Shown: positions 35,524 to 43,052 of the stretch, in pieces
How positions within the stretch are numbered: position 1 is the first letter of the stretch
Layout: the number at the start of each line of letters is the position of its first letter
Assembly (NCBI GenBank): GCA_013697735.1
Contig: JACCWH010000159.1
Coordinates: 1 to 45,593 of the forward strand
DNA from: Trueperaceae bacterium
Lineage (GTDB): Bacteria; Deinococcota; Deinococci; Deinococcales; Trueperaceae
Length of the DNA: 45,593 bases
Direction of reading: 5' to 3'
The notes under the pieces: model-generated
Told to the model about the DNA's origin: nothing
Database searches by the model: none
What the model saw: the letters and a program-made list of their open reading frames with translations, nothing else
Translations under genes and position numbers: made by a program

Positions 35524-36396
35524 GTGAGTGCGAACTCCCCCGTCGCGACGCTCGTCGAGGCGCCAACACCGATCAAGCCCCGGCCACGCTCGGAGGTCCT
35601 GATGCGCCTGGTGCAACCCCTGGCTGGCGTGCTCATCCGCGGACTCGGGCGGACGCCCGTCGACCCACAAGCGATCGTCTGGACGCACGCAACGGTCGGC
35701 GCCGTCGCCGCGCTGCTCGTGGCCACGGGGGGCACCGCTGCACTCGTCGTCGCGGCCGCCGCGCTCCAGGTGCGAACACTCCTCGACAACGTCGATGGTG
35801 GGCTGGCGCGCGCCACGGGCCGGGTCACCCGCATGGGGCGCTACCTCGACAGCGTCCTCGACACGATCGTGAACGCGCTCCTCTTCGTGGCGCTGGCCGT
35901 GCACGGTCCCGGAGTCTGGGCCTGGCCACTCGCGGCGCTGGCGTTCGCGGTGCTGATGCTCGTGCTGTCGCTCGACTACAACCTCGAGCGGCGCTACGCG
36001 GAGGTCCGCGCGACGCGCAATCCGTCTCGCGTCGACGAGCCTCCCATCGGCGCACCTCCCGCCCTCTTCGCGCTCGTGAAGGGTGCCTACGACCTACTTC
36101 TCGCCCCGCAGGATCGCCTCATCGCTCGCGCCGACGATGCGCTCTTCGCGCTCGCGCACCGGCGCGCCGGTGGCGGCGCCGTGGAGCTCGAGCACCGCCT
36201 CGCGTGGTCCGATCTCTTCTCGAGCGCCTCGCTGGTCAACCTCGGGCTCGCGACGCAGATGCTCGTGCTGAGCGTCTGCCTCGTGCTCGGCGTGCCGTTC
36301 GTCTTCGTGCTGTTCGTGCTCTCGCAAGCGCTCTACGTCGGGGTCGTCCAGGCGCTACGCGTCGCGAGGTACGGCCGCTACCGGCGCGGCGCATGA
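35524..36396 (+). CDS. CDP-alcohol phosphatidyltransferase family membrane protein
   Basis: Integral membrane enzyme that links a CDP-activated lipid or polyol to an alcohol. The 290-residue protein contains the full signature DNVDGGLARATGRVTRMGR then YLDSVLD (Dx2DGx2ARx8Gx3Dx3D), with about six hydrophobic helices before and after it. The acceptor (glycerol phosphate, inositol phosphate or other) is unknown. GTG 35524 is the start at TAGCCT-N7. It leads a run with NUDIX (4-nt overlap), SDR and methyltransferase genes. Confidence 0.88.
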   Translation: MSANSPVATLVEAPTPIKPRPRSEVLMRLVQPLAGVLIRGLGRTPVDPQAIVWTHATVGAVAALLVATGGTAALVVAAAALQVRTLLDNVDGGLARATGRVTRMGRYLDSVLDTIVNALLFVALAVHGPGVWAWPLAALAFAVLMLVLSLDYNLERRYAEVRATRNPSRVDEPPIGAPPALFALVKGAYDLLLAPQDRLIARADDALFALAHRRAGGGAVELEHRLAWSDLFSSASLVNLGLATQMLVLSVCLVLGVPFVFVLFVLSQALYVGVVQALRVARYGRYRRGA

Positions 36397-36962
36397 GCGG
36401 CGCGCCGGGCGCGACCGAGCGAGCCGACGACGGTGCACCACGCGCTCCGGACGGCGCCACGCCTGCCGGCGCCCTGGCGGAGCCCGGGCGTCGCTACCCG
36501 TTGACGACGGTGGGGGCGTTAGTGGTCTCCCCCAGCGACCGGCTGCTGTTCATCCGGACCCACAAGTGGGGGGACCGCTGGGGGGTCCCCGGTGGCAAGG
36601 TCGAGTGGGGCGAGTCGCTGCTCGAGGCCGTCCATCGCGAGGTACGTGAGGAGACGTGCCTGCTGCTCGACGAGGTCCGCTGGGGGCCCGTGCAGGAGGC
36701 GGTCCTACACCCCGAGTTCCACCGCCCGGCGCACTTCGTGCTCGTCAACGTGATCGCGCGCGCACGCTCGGAGGCCGTTACGCTGAACGACGAAGCGCAA
36801 GCGTTCCTCTGGTGCACGCCCGAGGAGGGCGCAGCGCTCGACCTGAACGAGCCCACTGAGCGGCTGCTCGCGCACTACCGCGCGCACGGCTTCGACACGC
36901 CGCCACTCACGCCACCCCCGGTGCGTGGTCGCCTCGCAACGGGCGATGGAGCACATCGATGA
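36393..36962 (+). CDS. NUDIX hydrolase
   Basis: A 189-residue pyrophosphohydrolase of NUDIX type. The box runs GGKVEWGESLLEAVHREVREET and then CLLL; it fits Gx5Ex7REUxEExGU except that Cys replaces the last Gly. The catalytic Glu residues are all present, so activity is likely. A disordered Ala/Gly-rich N-terminus of about 30 residues precedes the domain, which starts YPLTTVGALVVSP. Sequence resembles the GDP-mannose/ADP-ribose-type group, but the substrate is uncertain. ATG 36393 overlaps the phosphotransferase stop. Confidence 0.85.
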   Translation: MSGAPGATERADDGAPRAPDGATPAGALAEPGRRYPLTTVGALVVSPSDRLLFIRTHKWGDRWGVPGGKVEWGESLLEAVHREVREETCLLLDEVRWGPVQEAVLHPEFHRPAHFVLVNVIARARSEAVTLNDEAQAFLWCTPEEGAALDLNEPTERLLAHYRAHGFDTPPLTPPPVRGRLATGDGAHR

Positions 36963-36972
36963 AAGGGCCGGG

Positions 36973-37710
36973 ATGAAGGGGCGGGCATACGCCGGGCGCG
37001 GTGGTGCCCTGGTGACGGGGTCGAGCACGGGCATCGGCCGCGCGATCGCGCTCGCGCTCGCCGAAGACGCCTTCGACGTGGCGATCCACTACCGCTCGTC
37101 GCGCGAGGCGGCCGAAGTCGTGGCGACGGAGGTGCGGGAGCGCTTCGGCGTGCGCGCCGTGGTGCTCCAAGCAGACGTCACGCACGAGGACGAGGCGCGC
37201 GCACTGGTCGACGATGCCTCGGAGGCGCTCGGCGGTCTGCGTGTGGTGGTGAACAACGTCGGTGACTACCACCACGGTCCGGTGGCGGAACTCGACGCCG
37301 AGACGTGGCACCGCATGCTCGCGAGCAACCTGCACAGCGTCTTCTACGTCTGTCAGCGCGCCGTGGCGATCATGCGCGAAGCCGGCGGCGGGCGGGTGGT
37401 GAACATCGGCTATACCGGCGCGGAGATCATCAAGGCGCGCCCCGGGATCGTCGCCTATCAGATCGCCAAGACGGGTGTGATCATCTATTCCAAGGCGCTC
37501 GCCCGGAGCGAGGCTGCGCACGGCGTCACGGTGAACGTGGTCAGCCCCGGTGTCATGGAGAACAGCGTCACGAAGCCGCACGACGAGCTCCCGATGGGGC
37601 GGACGGGCCGGCTCGACGAGATCGCGGGCGCAGTGCGCTACTTCGTCTCGCCCGAGGCCGCCTACGTGACCGGCACGCACCTCGAGGTGGCGGGCGGCTG
37701 GAACTTGTGA
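36973..37710 (+). CDS. Short-chain dehydrogenase/reductase
   Basis: A 245-residue classical-length SDR with the cofactor motif TGSSTGIGRAIA, NNVGDYHHG (NNAG variant) and YQIAK (YxxxK). The catalytic Ser expected 13 residues before the Tyr is not there: the segment reads NIGYTGAEIIK, with Gly at that place and Thr and Tyr nearby, so the enzyme may use another residue or belong to an atypical subgroup. ATG 36973 has a weak GGG-rich site upstream; earlier in-frame starts (36925, 36946) fall in the NUDIX gene. Substrate unknown. Confidence 0.82.
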   Translation: MKGRAYAGRGGALVTGSSTGIGRAIALALAEDAFDVAIHYRSSREAAEVVATEVRERFGVRAVVLQADVTHEDEARALVDDASEALGGLRVVVNNVGDYHHGPVAELDAETWHRMLASNLHSVFYVCQRAVAIMREAGGGRVVNIGYTGAEIIKARPGIVAYQIAKTGVIIYSKALARSEAAHGVTVNVVSPGVMENSVTKPHDELPMGRTGRLDEIAGAVRYFVSPEAAYVTGTHLEVAGGWNL

Positions 37711-37720
37711 CTCCCACGCC

Positions 37721-38470
37721 GTGAGCGGCCCGGCGCAGTGGAGCAACCATCTCCGCCTCACGGCGCGGCTCTACGAGCCCCTCTGGCGCGGCCGGAGCAT
37801 CGGCGTGCTCACCGGAGGGAGCTACTCGACGGAGCGGGAGCTCGAGGCGATGATCGAACGCCTCGCCCTGCCGGTACCGAGCACGGTGATCGATCTCGGT
37901 TGCTCGGCCGGGCTCTACGCCCGTCGGCTGGCGGCGCTGGGGCACGACGTCGTTGGCGTCGACGTCTCACGAGCGTTTCTCGTCGAGGGGGAGCGGCTCG
38001 CGGCCGACGAGGGGGTGGCGGTGCACTTCGTGCACGCCGATGTGCACGCGCTCCCCTTCCCCGACGCCTCGTTCGACGCGGCGGTGTGCGGCGGCAGCCT
38101 CAACGAATTCGCCGACGCGCCGCGCGCGCTGCGGGAGGCGGCGCGCGTGCTACGCCCCGGAGCGCCGCTGTGGCTCATGTACGTGGGGCGCGCCGAGGGG
38201 GCCTTCGGCCGAGTGCCGCAGGTCCTCCTGCGTGCGAGCGGGCTCCGGTTCCCGCGCGCCGTCGACGTCGCCGCGTGGTGCAGCGATGCCGGCTTGACGG
38301 GTGAGCGCTCGGTGCGGCGCGGCCCCCTGGTGCTGGCGTCCTATCGCAAGGGATCGGGCCTCGCACCGGTCGCGGCGTCGTCGCCGGCAGCAGCCTGGGA
38401 CGGCCCGACGCCGCTGCGCAACCGCCGCTTCAATTGGGAGCGGCACGGGTCGCGCGACCCGCAGCGCTGA
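37721..38470 (+). CDS. SAM-dependent class I methyltransferase
   Basis: A 249-residue Rossmann-type methyltransferase. Motif I is VIDLGCSAGLYARRLAALG, motif II region VVGVDVSRAFL, then HADVHALPFPDASFDAAVCGG and a Methyltransf_11-type LREAARVLRPGAPLWLM. The N-terminal WSNHLRLTARLYEPLWR and a basic C-terminal tail are outside the core. It probably methylates a small molecule, quinone or lipid. GTG 37721 lies 10 nt after the SDR gene, the last of the CDP-alcohol-NUDIX-SDR run. Confidence 0.82.
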   Translation: MSGPAQWSNHLRLTARLYEPLWRGRSIGVLTGGSYSTERELEAMIERLALPVPSTVIDLGCSAGLYARRLAALGHDVVGVDVSRAFLVEGERLAADEGVAVHFVHADVHALPFPDASFDAAVCGGSLNEFADAPRALREAARVLRPGAPLWLMYVGRAEGAFGRVPQVLLRASGLRFPRAVDVAAWCSDAGLTGERSVRRGPLVLASYRKGSGLAPVAASSPAAAWDGPTPLRNRRFNWERHGSRDPQR

Positions 38471-38488
38471 CGCCGCTCGCCGAGTTAA

Positions 38489-38846
38489 CCTGCATGAATC
38501 ACGTGGCTTAAGAAGAGAAGGCTTCTCGTGTGGTAGGAAGTGTGTATCAGACGCACTTTCTGCGCAACGGAGGCCTTCTTGTGATGGACGAAGGCACGAC
38601 CGTCGCGGTTCTGTTCGATGGTTGGTTCACGAGCCTTTCGCAGCGCGGTTCGAACAGACCAATAGCTCCGCAGATGCCGGCGCCGTTCTCCTGGGCGGGC
38701 TCGATGAGCGGCTCGGCCCGACGCACGAAATGGCGACGGCACTCGATGATCGCCATGACGATACGAGGGGGCGGCACTCGCGGGAGGACGCCTTTCAAAC
38801 GGCCTCGCAGCCTTGTAATGGGTACGGAATAACCACGCTCACTTAG
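38489..38846 (+). mobile_element. Decayed IS1380-like transposase remnant (N-terminal part)
   Basis: From 38637 a frame reads FAARFEQTNSSADAGAVLLG then LDERLG and RHSREDAFQ, which matches the conserved N-terminal pattern of IS1380-family transposases (RFD..HSSSDAGA-LL..D..LG). The preceding stretch (38583-38640) is in another frame (VLFDGWF), so a frameshift has occurred, and a stop at 38844-38846 truncates the rest. Sequence CCTGCATGAATCACGTGG at 38489 may be the left end; no matching right end is found. The remaining bases of the 38471-38980 gap hold only a terminator. Family call is from pattern memory. Confidence 0.5.
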
Positions 38847-38905
38847 TTCTCAAGCGCACAAATCAGGCAAAGGAGCATTGACCGAGCCCGAGCCAAACAG
38901 CGCAT

Positions 38906-38932
38906 GAAAAAGGGGCGCAACATGCCGCCCCT
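38906..38932 (-). terminator. Rho-independent terminator of the secreted hypothetical gene
   Basis: Read on the minus strand, AGGGGCG and CGCCCCT form a 7-bp stem with an 8-nt loop, followed at once by TTTTT. It lies 49 nt after the stop of the 190-aa gene. It is the only textbook intrinsic terminator in the window. Confidence 0.8.
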
Positions 38933-38980
38933 GCTGAGGTTCTTTCGCTTCCACCCCACACCCATTACCTCAGTGGTACA

Positions 38981-39553
38981 TCATGGGTGGACTTCGTCGC
39001 CCGATATAGGCACCATGATGTGCGCGTAGGGCGTATCTGGCCACATCACGGAAGGCCCCCCGCTCGCGTGGTCGGTCGAAATGCCTTCGTAGTTCAAGCC
39101 AGGCATGAGCAGCATGATGTGCGGACCCGCCACATACCACTCGTTGCCATCGGTCGGTCCGGTTGCGGTCGGATCGATGTTGCTCGTGCCCGCGTCGCCT
39201 CGCAGCATGTACGCAATGCCAAGCCGCTCAATCGTGGGGCTTTCTCCTGCCAGCAAGGCTTCGATCCACCCTTGCCACACCTCATCCAGGCACATGGGAT
39301 CCTCGTCGCCCTCCGCGACGACAAGCGGGTTCGAGGGATAGCAAACCCAGCCGTTGGTGCCCTCGCGGAGCACGGTCATTTCGGCCCCTTCGGCGTTGGG
39401 CCAGTCGATGATAGTGGCGTTCTCGGCAATCGAGGCCGGACCGGCGCTCATGGCGTCAGCGATCTTACTGTTGGCGTCACCTTGAGCGAGGGTGATCAGG
39501 GTCAGCCCAACGAGGAGCGGGAGGAGAACGAAAACCAATCTTGTGGGTTTCAT
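38981..39553 (-). CDS. Secreted hypothetical protein, 190 aa
   Basis: A 190-residue protein with a clear signal peptide (MKPTRLVFVLLPLLVGLTLI, cleavage near AQG). The mature part has ATIIDWPNAEG, VLREGTNGWVCYP, DPMCLDEVWQGW, IAYMLRGDAG and SGGPSVMW plus a C-terminal AHIMVPI, and two Cys that could pair. It resembles an uncharacterised family of exported proteins in Proteobacteria; no function is known to me. Base composition is less GC-rich than its neighbours. It has AGGAG 7 nt before the ATG, its own strong promoter and an intrinsic terminator, so it is an independent single-gene unit between transposase remnants. Confidence 0.8.
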   Translation of the reverse strand: MKPTRLVFVLLPLLVGLTLITLAQGDANSKIADAMSAGPASIAENATIIDWPNAEGAEMTVLREGTNGWVCYPSNPLVVAEGDEDPMCLDEVWQGWIEALLAGESPTIERLGIAYMLRGDAGTSNIDPTATGPTDGNEWYVAGPHIMLLMPGLNYEGISTDHASGGPSVMWPDTPYAHIMVPISGDEVHP

Positions 39554-39693
39554 ACTGCACTCCTAAGTACTCGTGATTCCCAATGCGGGAAGGCTGCGTG
39601 CCGAGCGTGCAAGTCGCAAGTGGAAGGGTGTGGGGATTAGGCAACGAGAGCGGCTTGTGGGCAGGGCTGCCCGCTTTCCCGTCTGGGGAAACG

Positions 39694-39722
39694 AGCATAG
39701 GCTCTTTTCCTGCTCTTGTAAA
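39694..39722 (-). promoter_or_regulatory. Near-consensus promoter of the secreted hypothetical gene
   Basis: On the minus strand: TTTACA (39717-39722), 17-nt spacer, TATGCT (39694-39699). The start would leave a leader of about 134 nt, which contains a small GGGCAG-CCCTGCCC hairpin. Unlike the leaderless genes it uses a standard -35/-10 with a Shine-Dalgarno. Confidence 0.65.
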
Positions 39723-39780
39723 TGCCCCTTGGTCATACGACCGCGGATCACTGCAAAACAGCCGACTTCCTTAGGACGCC

Positions 39781-39906
39781 TCACCGCGTCTTTTTCTGGT
39801 GCTCATTGCCTGGCGTGAAATTGCCCGTGGCCCGCTGAAGAACCCGCTGCGTCTGTTCGGCGTTCGCACTCGCCAATTTCTTGGCCAGCGCTCGTCCAAT
39901 ATCTGG
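39781..39906 (-). pseudogene. Start-less ORF fragment of unknown origin
   Basis: An open stretch without a start codon reads DIGRALAKKLASANAEQTQR then VLQRATGNFTPGNEHQKKTR and a stop. Its amphipathic helix pattern looks like real protein rather than GC noise, and an in-frame TAG lies just before it. It may be the tail of a broken gene carried with the IS remnants. No family recognised. Confidence 0.3.
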
Positions 39907-39937
39907 CTAGAAGAACTTGCCTCAACGTCACCGCCGC

Positions 39938-40269
39938 TCACTTAAGGATTGTGATGGCTTCGTCGGGATGCCTAGTGGGTTGTGGCCAATTGACGTGCTT
40001 GGCGCGCTTCAATGGGTAGTAGGTTACTGCGCGCTCGAGGACGCGTGGGTTGGCGCGCAAGCGCGATTTGGTCTATTCCTCGCTGACCTCGATGATGGCC
40101 TCATCGATCAGTGTGGTCGATCTCGTCGGGGGGAAAAGCTCTCCAGTCGCGAGAGCTTGCGCCGCCTGGCGCGCAGGCCGCTTGTGGAGGAGAGCCGATC
40201 GGGTTCCACGCCTACGCCGAGCGCCGCCTGGTGCAGCAGCCATCGGATGGCGTAGTGGACGTTTAGGAG
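39938..40269 (-). mobile_element. Decayed IS4-type transposase remnant (C-terminal part)
   Basis: On the minus strand, a frame with YAIRWLLHQAALGVGVEPDRLS is followed, after a frameshift near 40110, by LIDEAIIEVSEE, an in-frame TAG, and then RLRANPRVLERA, YYPLKRAKHVNWPQPT and the final AITILK with a stop at 39938. These are the C-terminal landmarks of IS4-type DDE transposases (NPRVVKRKMS..PLKRP..). The catalytic N-terminal two thirds is missing. At least one frameshift and one nonsense codon show it is dead. Open frames on the plus strand here are not convincing. Confidence 0.75.
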
Positions 40270-40339
40270 CCGTACATCGGCACACTCCACCCTACGGGCA
40301 CCGACCCACGTTGCCAAGCCTAAGTGAACAGCATTCATG

Positions 40340-40891
40340 CTACGAGCGGCCGTCGCGTTCGTCGAAGATGCCGCCCACGAGGCGGAGGTTGACGCTCACG
40401 TGCTCGTGTTCGCGCACGAGGGCGCCTCTGGGGTTGCGCTCGCCGTCCGCCGCCGGGCGCTCCACGCGGACGTCGTGGAGGGTCAGGAACGGCTTCGTGT
40501 GCATGATTTGGCCGAGCGCGTCCGAAAGGCGCAACTCGGGACGTATGGGCGCCGTGCCTCGGAGCAGGTAGTCGGCGTAGAGGAGCGTGATGCGCCGCAT
40601 CACGCGCCCTTGCCCGGAGAGCGTCCGGTCGAGGTCGCCCCCCGCCACCCAAAGGATCCGCCCCTTGGGGATGGCGAGGAAGGCCGGTTCGTGGAGGAGT
40701 CCGGCGCGTTCGACTGGCTCGTCGATGGAGGCGGCGTGGACCTTCGCTTGTGTGACCGTGAGCGACGGGCGATCCTCGGCGTTGAGGAGCCACGCCGTCC
40801 CTGTGTTCGCGCGCAGGTGGACGTTCCCGAACACCCTGAAATCGACGGTGTGGACCTCGGCCGGGAGCGGCCGGACGCCGGCGTTGAGCAT
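40340..40891 (-). CDS. Hypothetical protein, 183 aa
   Basis: A 183-residue protein I do not recognise with confidence. It has no signal peptide or membrane segment. It contains two beta-rich blocks (VDFRVFGNVHLRANTG and HEHVSVNLRLVGGIFDERD) around a middle part with RILWVAGG and a charged Arg-rich stretch. The start is well supported by TAGCCT (40898-40903) ending 6 nt before the ATG, leaderless. Codon usage resembles the host, not the IS region next to it. It is divergent from glmM. Confidence 0.7.
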   Translation of the reverse strand: MLNAGVRPLPAEVHTVDFRVFGNVHLRANTGTAWLLNAEDRPSLTVTQAKVHAASIDEPVERAGLLHEPAFLAIPKGRILWVAGGDLDRTLSGQGRVMRRITLLYADYLLRGTAPIRPELRLSDALGQIMHTKPFLTLHDVRVERPAADGERNPRGALVREHEHVSVNLRLVGGIFDERDGRS

Positions 40892-40897
40892 GCGGGG

Positions 40898-40983
40898 AGG
40901 CTACCAGAGTGATGCTCCTCCAACGGCCGGCTCCCGGCCGCAGCCGACGTTTCGACCGGGAGCGCCTCGCGCCGGGATAGAAT
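40898..40983. promoter_or_regulatory. Divergent promoters of the 183-aa gene and glmM
   Basis: Minus-strand TAGCCT (40898-40903) ends 6 nt before ATG 40891. Plus-strand TAGAAT (40978-40983) ends 9 nt before the glmM ATG. Neither gene has a Shine-Dalgarno sequence. Confidence 0.5.
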
Positions 40984-40992
40984 GCCACACGT

Positions 40993-42390
40993 ATGTCAGA
41001 GCGCCGCTTCTTCGGTACCGATGGGGTCAGGGGTCGGGCTGGCGAGGCTCCCATGACCGGCTTGTTCGCCTTCACACTCGGCGTCGCCACGGCCGAGCAT
41101 CTCCGCTCCGAAAGCGACTCGGTGCCGACGATCCTCGTCGGCACCGATACCCGTCGCTCCTCGGCGATGTTGGCGGCCGCGGTCACGGCCGGCCTCTCCT
41201 CGCGCGGCGTCGACGTGATCGCCCTCGGGGTGACGCCGACGCCCGGCGTCGCCCACCTCGTGGTGGCGCTCGGCGCGGCCGCGGGCGTGGTCGTGAGTGC
41301 GTCGCACAACCCCTACGACGACAACGGCCTCAAGCTCTTCGGCGCGAACGGGCAGAAGATGACCGACGCCGAGGAGCTTGCGATCGAGGCCCAGATCGAC
41401 CGCCTCGATCTCGCCGACGCGACGCTCGGCCTCCCGCCTCGCACGCACGAAGCGATCGGCGACGTGGTGCGCTACCGCTACGAGGAGGGGCACTACTTCG
41501 CGCACCTGCTCGCGCACGCCCCCTACCTCGACGGCCTCAGGGTCGGCCTCGACTGCGCGAACGGCGCCGCGTCGCTGGTGGCGCCGCGCGTGTTCAAGCA
41601 GATCGGTGCGCGCCTCGACGTGATCCACGCCGCACCCAACGGCGTCAACATCAACGTCTCGTGCGGGAGCACCCATCCGGCCGCCATCACGGCGCGCGTG
41701 CGATCGGCCGGGCTCGACGTCGGCATCGCGTTCGATGGCGATGCCGACCGCGCCTTGATGGTCGATCGCCACGGGCGACTCGTGAGCGGCGACCACATGC
41801 TCGCGATCTGCGCGGTCGTGCGCGGCGAGAAGACGGTGGTCGCTACGTCGATGACCAATCTCGGCGTCGAGCGCTGGCTCGCCTCGAAGGGGATCGCCCT
41901 CGAACGGGTCCAGGTCGGCGATCGCTACGTGCACGAGCGTCTGATCGAACGCGGGCTCAAGCTCGGTGGCGAACAGTCCGGGCACCTGCTCTTCCTCGAT
42001 CGCGCGACCACCGGGGACGGCGTGCTGACGTCGCTGCAGGTGCTGTCGGCCTGCCGGAAGTCGGGCGTAGCACTCGAAGCATGGATGGATCAGATCCCGA
42101 GCTACCCCCAGGTGATCGTGAACGTCCCGGTCCCCAACGGCGCCAAGGCCGCGATCGTGGAGCTCCCGGCGGTCGCGGCTGCACTGCTCGAAGCACGACG
42201 CCAGTTCGGCGAGGAGGGGCGCGTGGTGCTCCGCCCGTCGGGCACCGAACCGCTCGTGCGGGTGATGGTGGAGGGACCCGATCAGGCGCAGGTCACGCGC
42301 GTGGGGGACGAGATCGCGCGGGCAGTCCGCGACGCGGCGTCGCCCGAGCGTGAGGTCGCGGCGTCGCCCGAGCGCGAGGTCGCGGAGTGA
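40993..42390 (+). CDS. glmM: Phosphoglucosamine mutase
   Basis: Converts glucosamine 6-phosphate to glucosamine 1-phosphate for UDP-GlcNAc, peptidoglycan and outer-envelope synthesis. The 465-residue protein starts with the GlmM hallmark RRFFGTDGVRG and has VSASHNPYDDNGLK with the phosphoserine, FDGDADRA for Mg2+, LGGEQSGHLLF and RPSGTEPLVRVMVEG. The C-terminus is extended by two copies of ASPEREVA. It overlaps kynB by 4 nt (GTGA). Confidence 0.96.
   Translation: MSERRFFGTDGVRGRAGEAPMTGLFAFTLGVATAEHLRSESDSVPTILVGTDTRRSSAMLAAAVTAGLSSRGVDVIALGVTPTPGVAHLVVALGAAAGVVVSASHNPYDDNGLKLFGANGQKMTDAEELAIEAQIDRLDLADATLGLPPRTHEAIGDVVRYRYEEGHYFAHLLAHAPYLDGLRVGLDCANGAASLVAPRVFKQIGARLDVIHAAPNGVNINVSCGSTHPAAITARVRSAGLDVGIAFDGDADRALMVDRHGRLVSGDHMLAICAVVRGEKTVVATSMTNLGVERWLASKGIALERVQVGDRYVHERLIERGLKLGGEQSGHLLFLDRATTGDGVLTSLQVLSACRKSGVALEAWMDQIPSYPQVIVNVPVPNGAKAAIVELPAVAAALLEARRQFGEEGRVVLRPSGTEPLVRVMVEGPDQAQVTRVGDEIARAVRDAASPEREVAASPEREVAE
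42337..42384 (+). repeat. 24-bp tandem repeat in the glmM C-terminal tail
   Basis: Two direct copies of a 24-bp unit (42337-42360 and 42361-42384) differ by one base and encode ASPEREVA twice. A third, partial match (GCGGCGTCCGAGCGCG) begins the next gene, kynB. Likely a recent in-frame duplication. Confidence 0.85.
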
Positions 42391-43040
42391 CGGCGGCGTC
42401 CGAGCGCGCCATCATCGACGTCACCCGCGCGCTCTACGACGGGCATCCGACGTGGCCCGGCGACGACCCATTCAGTCTCACGCAGGTGGCCCACATCGCG
42501 CGCGGCGACAGCGTGAACGTGATGCGGCTCGAGACGAGCAATCACGTCGGTACGCACCTCGACGCCCCGTATCACTACGACGACGGCGGTGCCCGGCTCC
42601 AGGGTGTACCGCTCACGTGGCTCGTGGGCGAGTGCCTGGTGATCGACGCGCCGGGCGACGGCGCGGTGGGGGCCGAGGTGGCGACGAGCCTCGGCCCGCT
42701 CGGGGGTGGCTCCGTCCCGCCACGCGTGCTCATCCGCACGGGTGAGCCCGACCGGTGGGAGACGTTCCCGGCCGACTTCCGTCCGCTGAGCGTGGCGCTC
42801 GTCGACGCGCTCGCCGATCTCGGGGTCGTCCTCGTCGGCACCGACGCGCCGAGCGTCGACGTGCTCGACTCCAAGGACCTAGCCGTGCACGCCGCCTTCG
42901 CTCGGCGCGGCCTCGTCATCGTGGAGGGGCTGGCGCTCGACGCCGTGACGCCCGGCCGGTACGAGCTGGTGTGCCTCCCCCTGCGGCTCCACGACGCCGA
43001 CGCTTCGCCCGTGCGCGCCGTGCTGCGCCCACTGGACTGA
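42387..43040 (+). CDS. kynB: Kynurenine formamidase (cyclase family)
   Basis: Predicted to hydrolyse N-formylkynurenine to kynurenine in tryptophan breakdown. The 217-residue protein has the metal motif SNHVGTHLDAPYHY (HxGTHxDxPxH) and the later VLVGTDAPSVD plus IVEGLALD, typical of the KynB/cyclase family. GTG 42387 overlaps the glmM stop. The assignment to kynurenine is reinforced by kynU 12 nt downstream; no tryptophan 2,3-dioxygenase (kynA) is in the window. Confidence 0.88.
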   Translation: MTAASERAIIDVTRALYDGHPTWPGDDPFSLTQVAHIARGDSVNVMRLETSNHVGTHLDAPYHYDDGGARLQGVPLTWLVGECLVIDAPGDGAVGAEVATSLGPLGGGSVPPRVLIRTGEPDRWETFPADFRPLSVALVDALADLGVVLVGTDAPSVDVLDSKDLAVHAAFARRGLVIVEGLALDAVTPGRYELVCLPLRLHDADASPVRAVLRPLD

Positions 43041-43052
43041 GGGCGCGCGGTC

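Noticed and set aside
39563-39784. Minus-strand 73-codon frame upstream of the secreted hypothetical gene
   Set aside because: It spans the promoter and leader of that gene and encodes a Ser/Arg-rich peptide without a ribosome site.
39573-40255. Plus-strand small frames across the IS region
   Set aside because: They lack ribosome sites and conserved patterns, and the minus strand carries the clear IS4 transposase signature.
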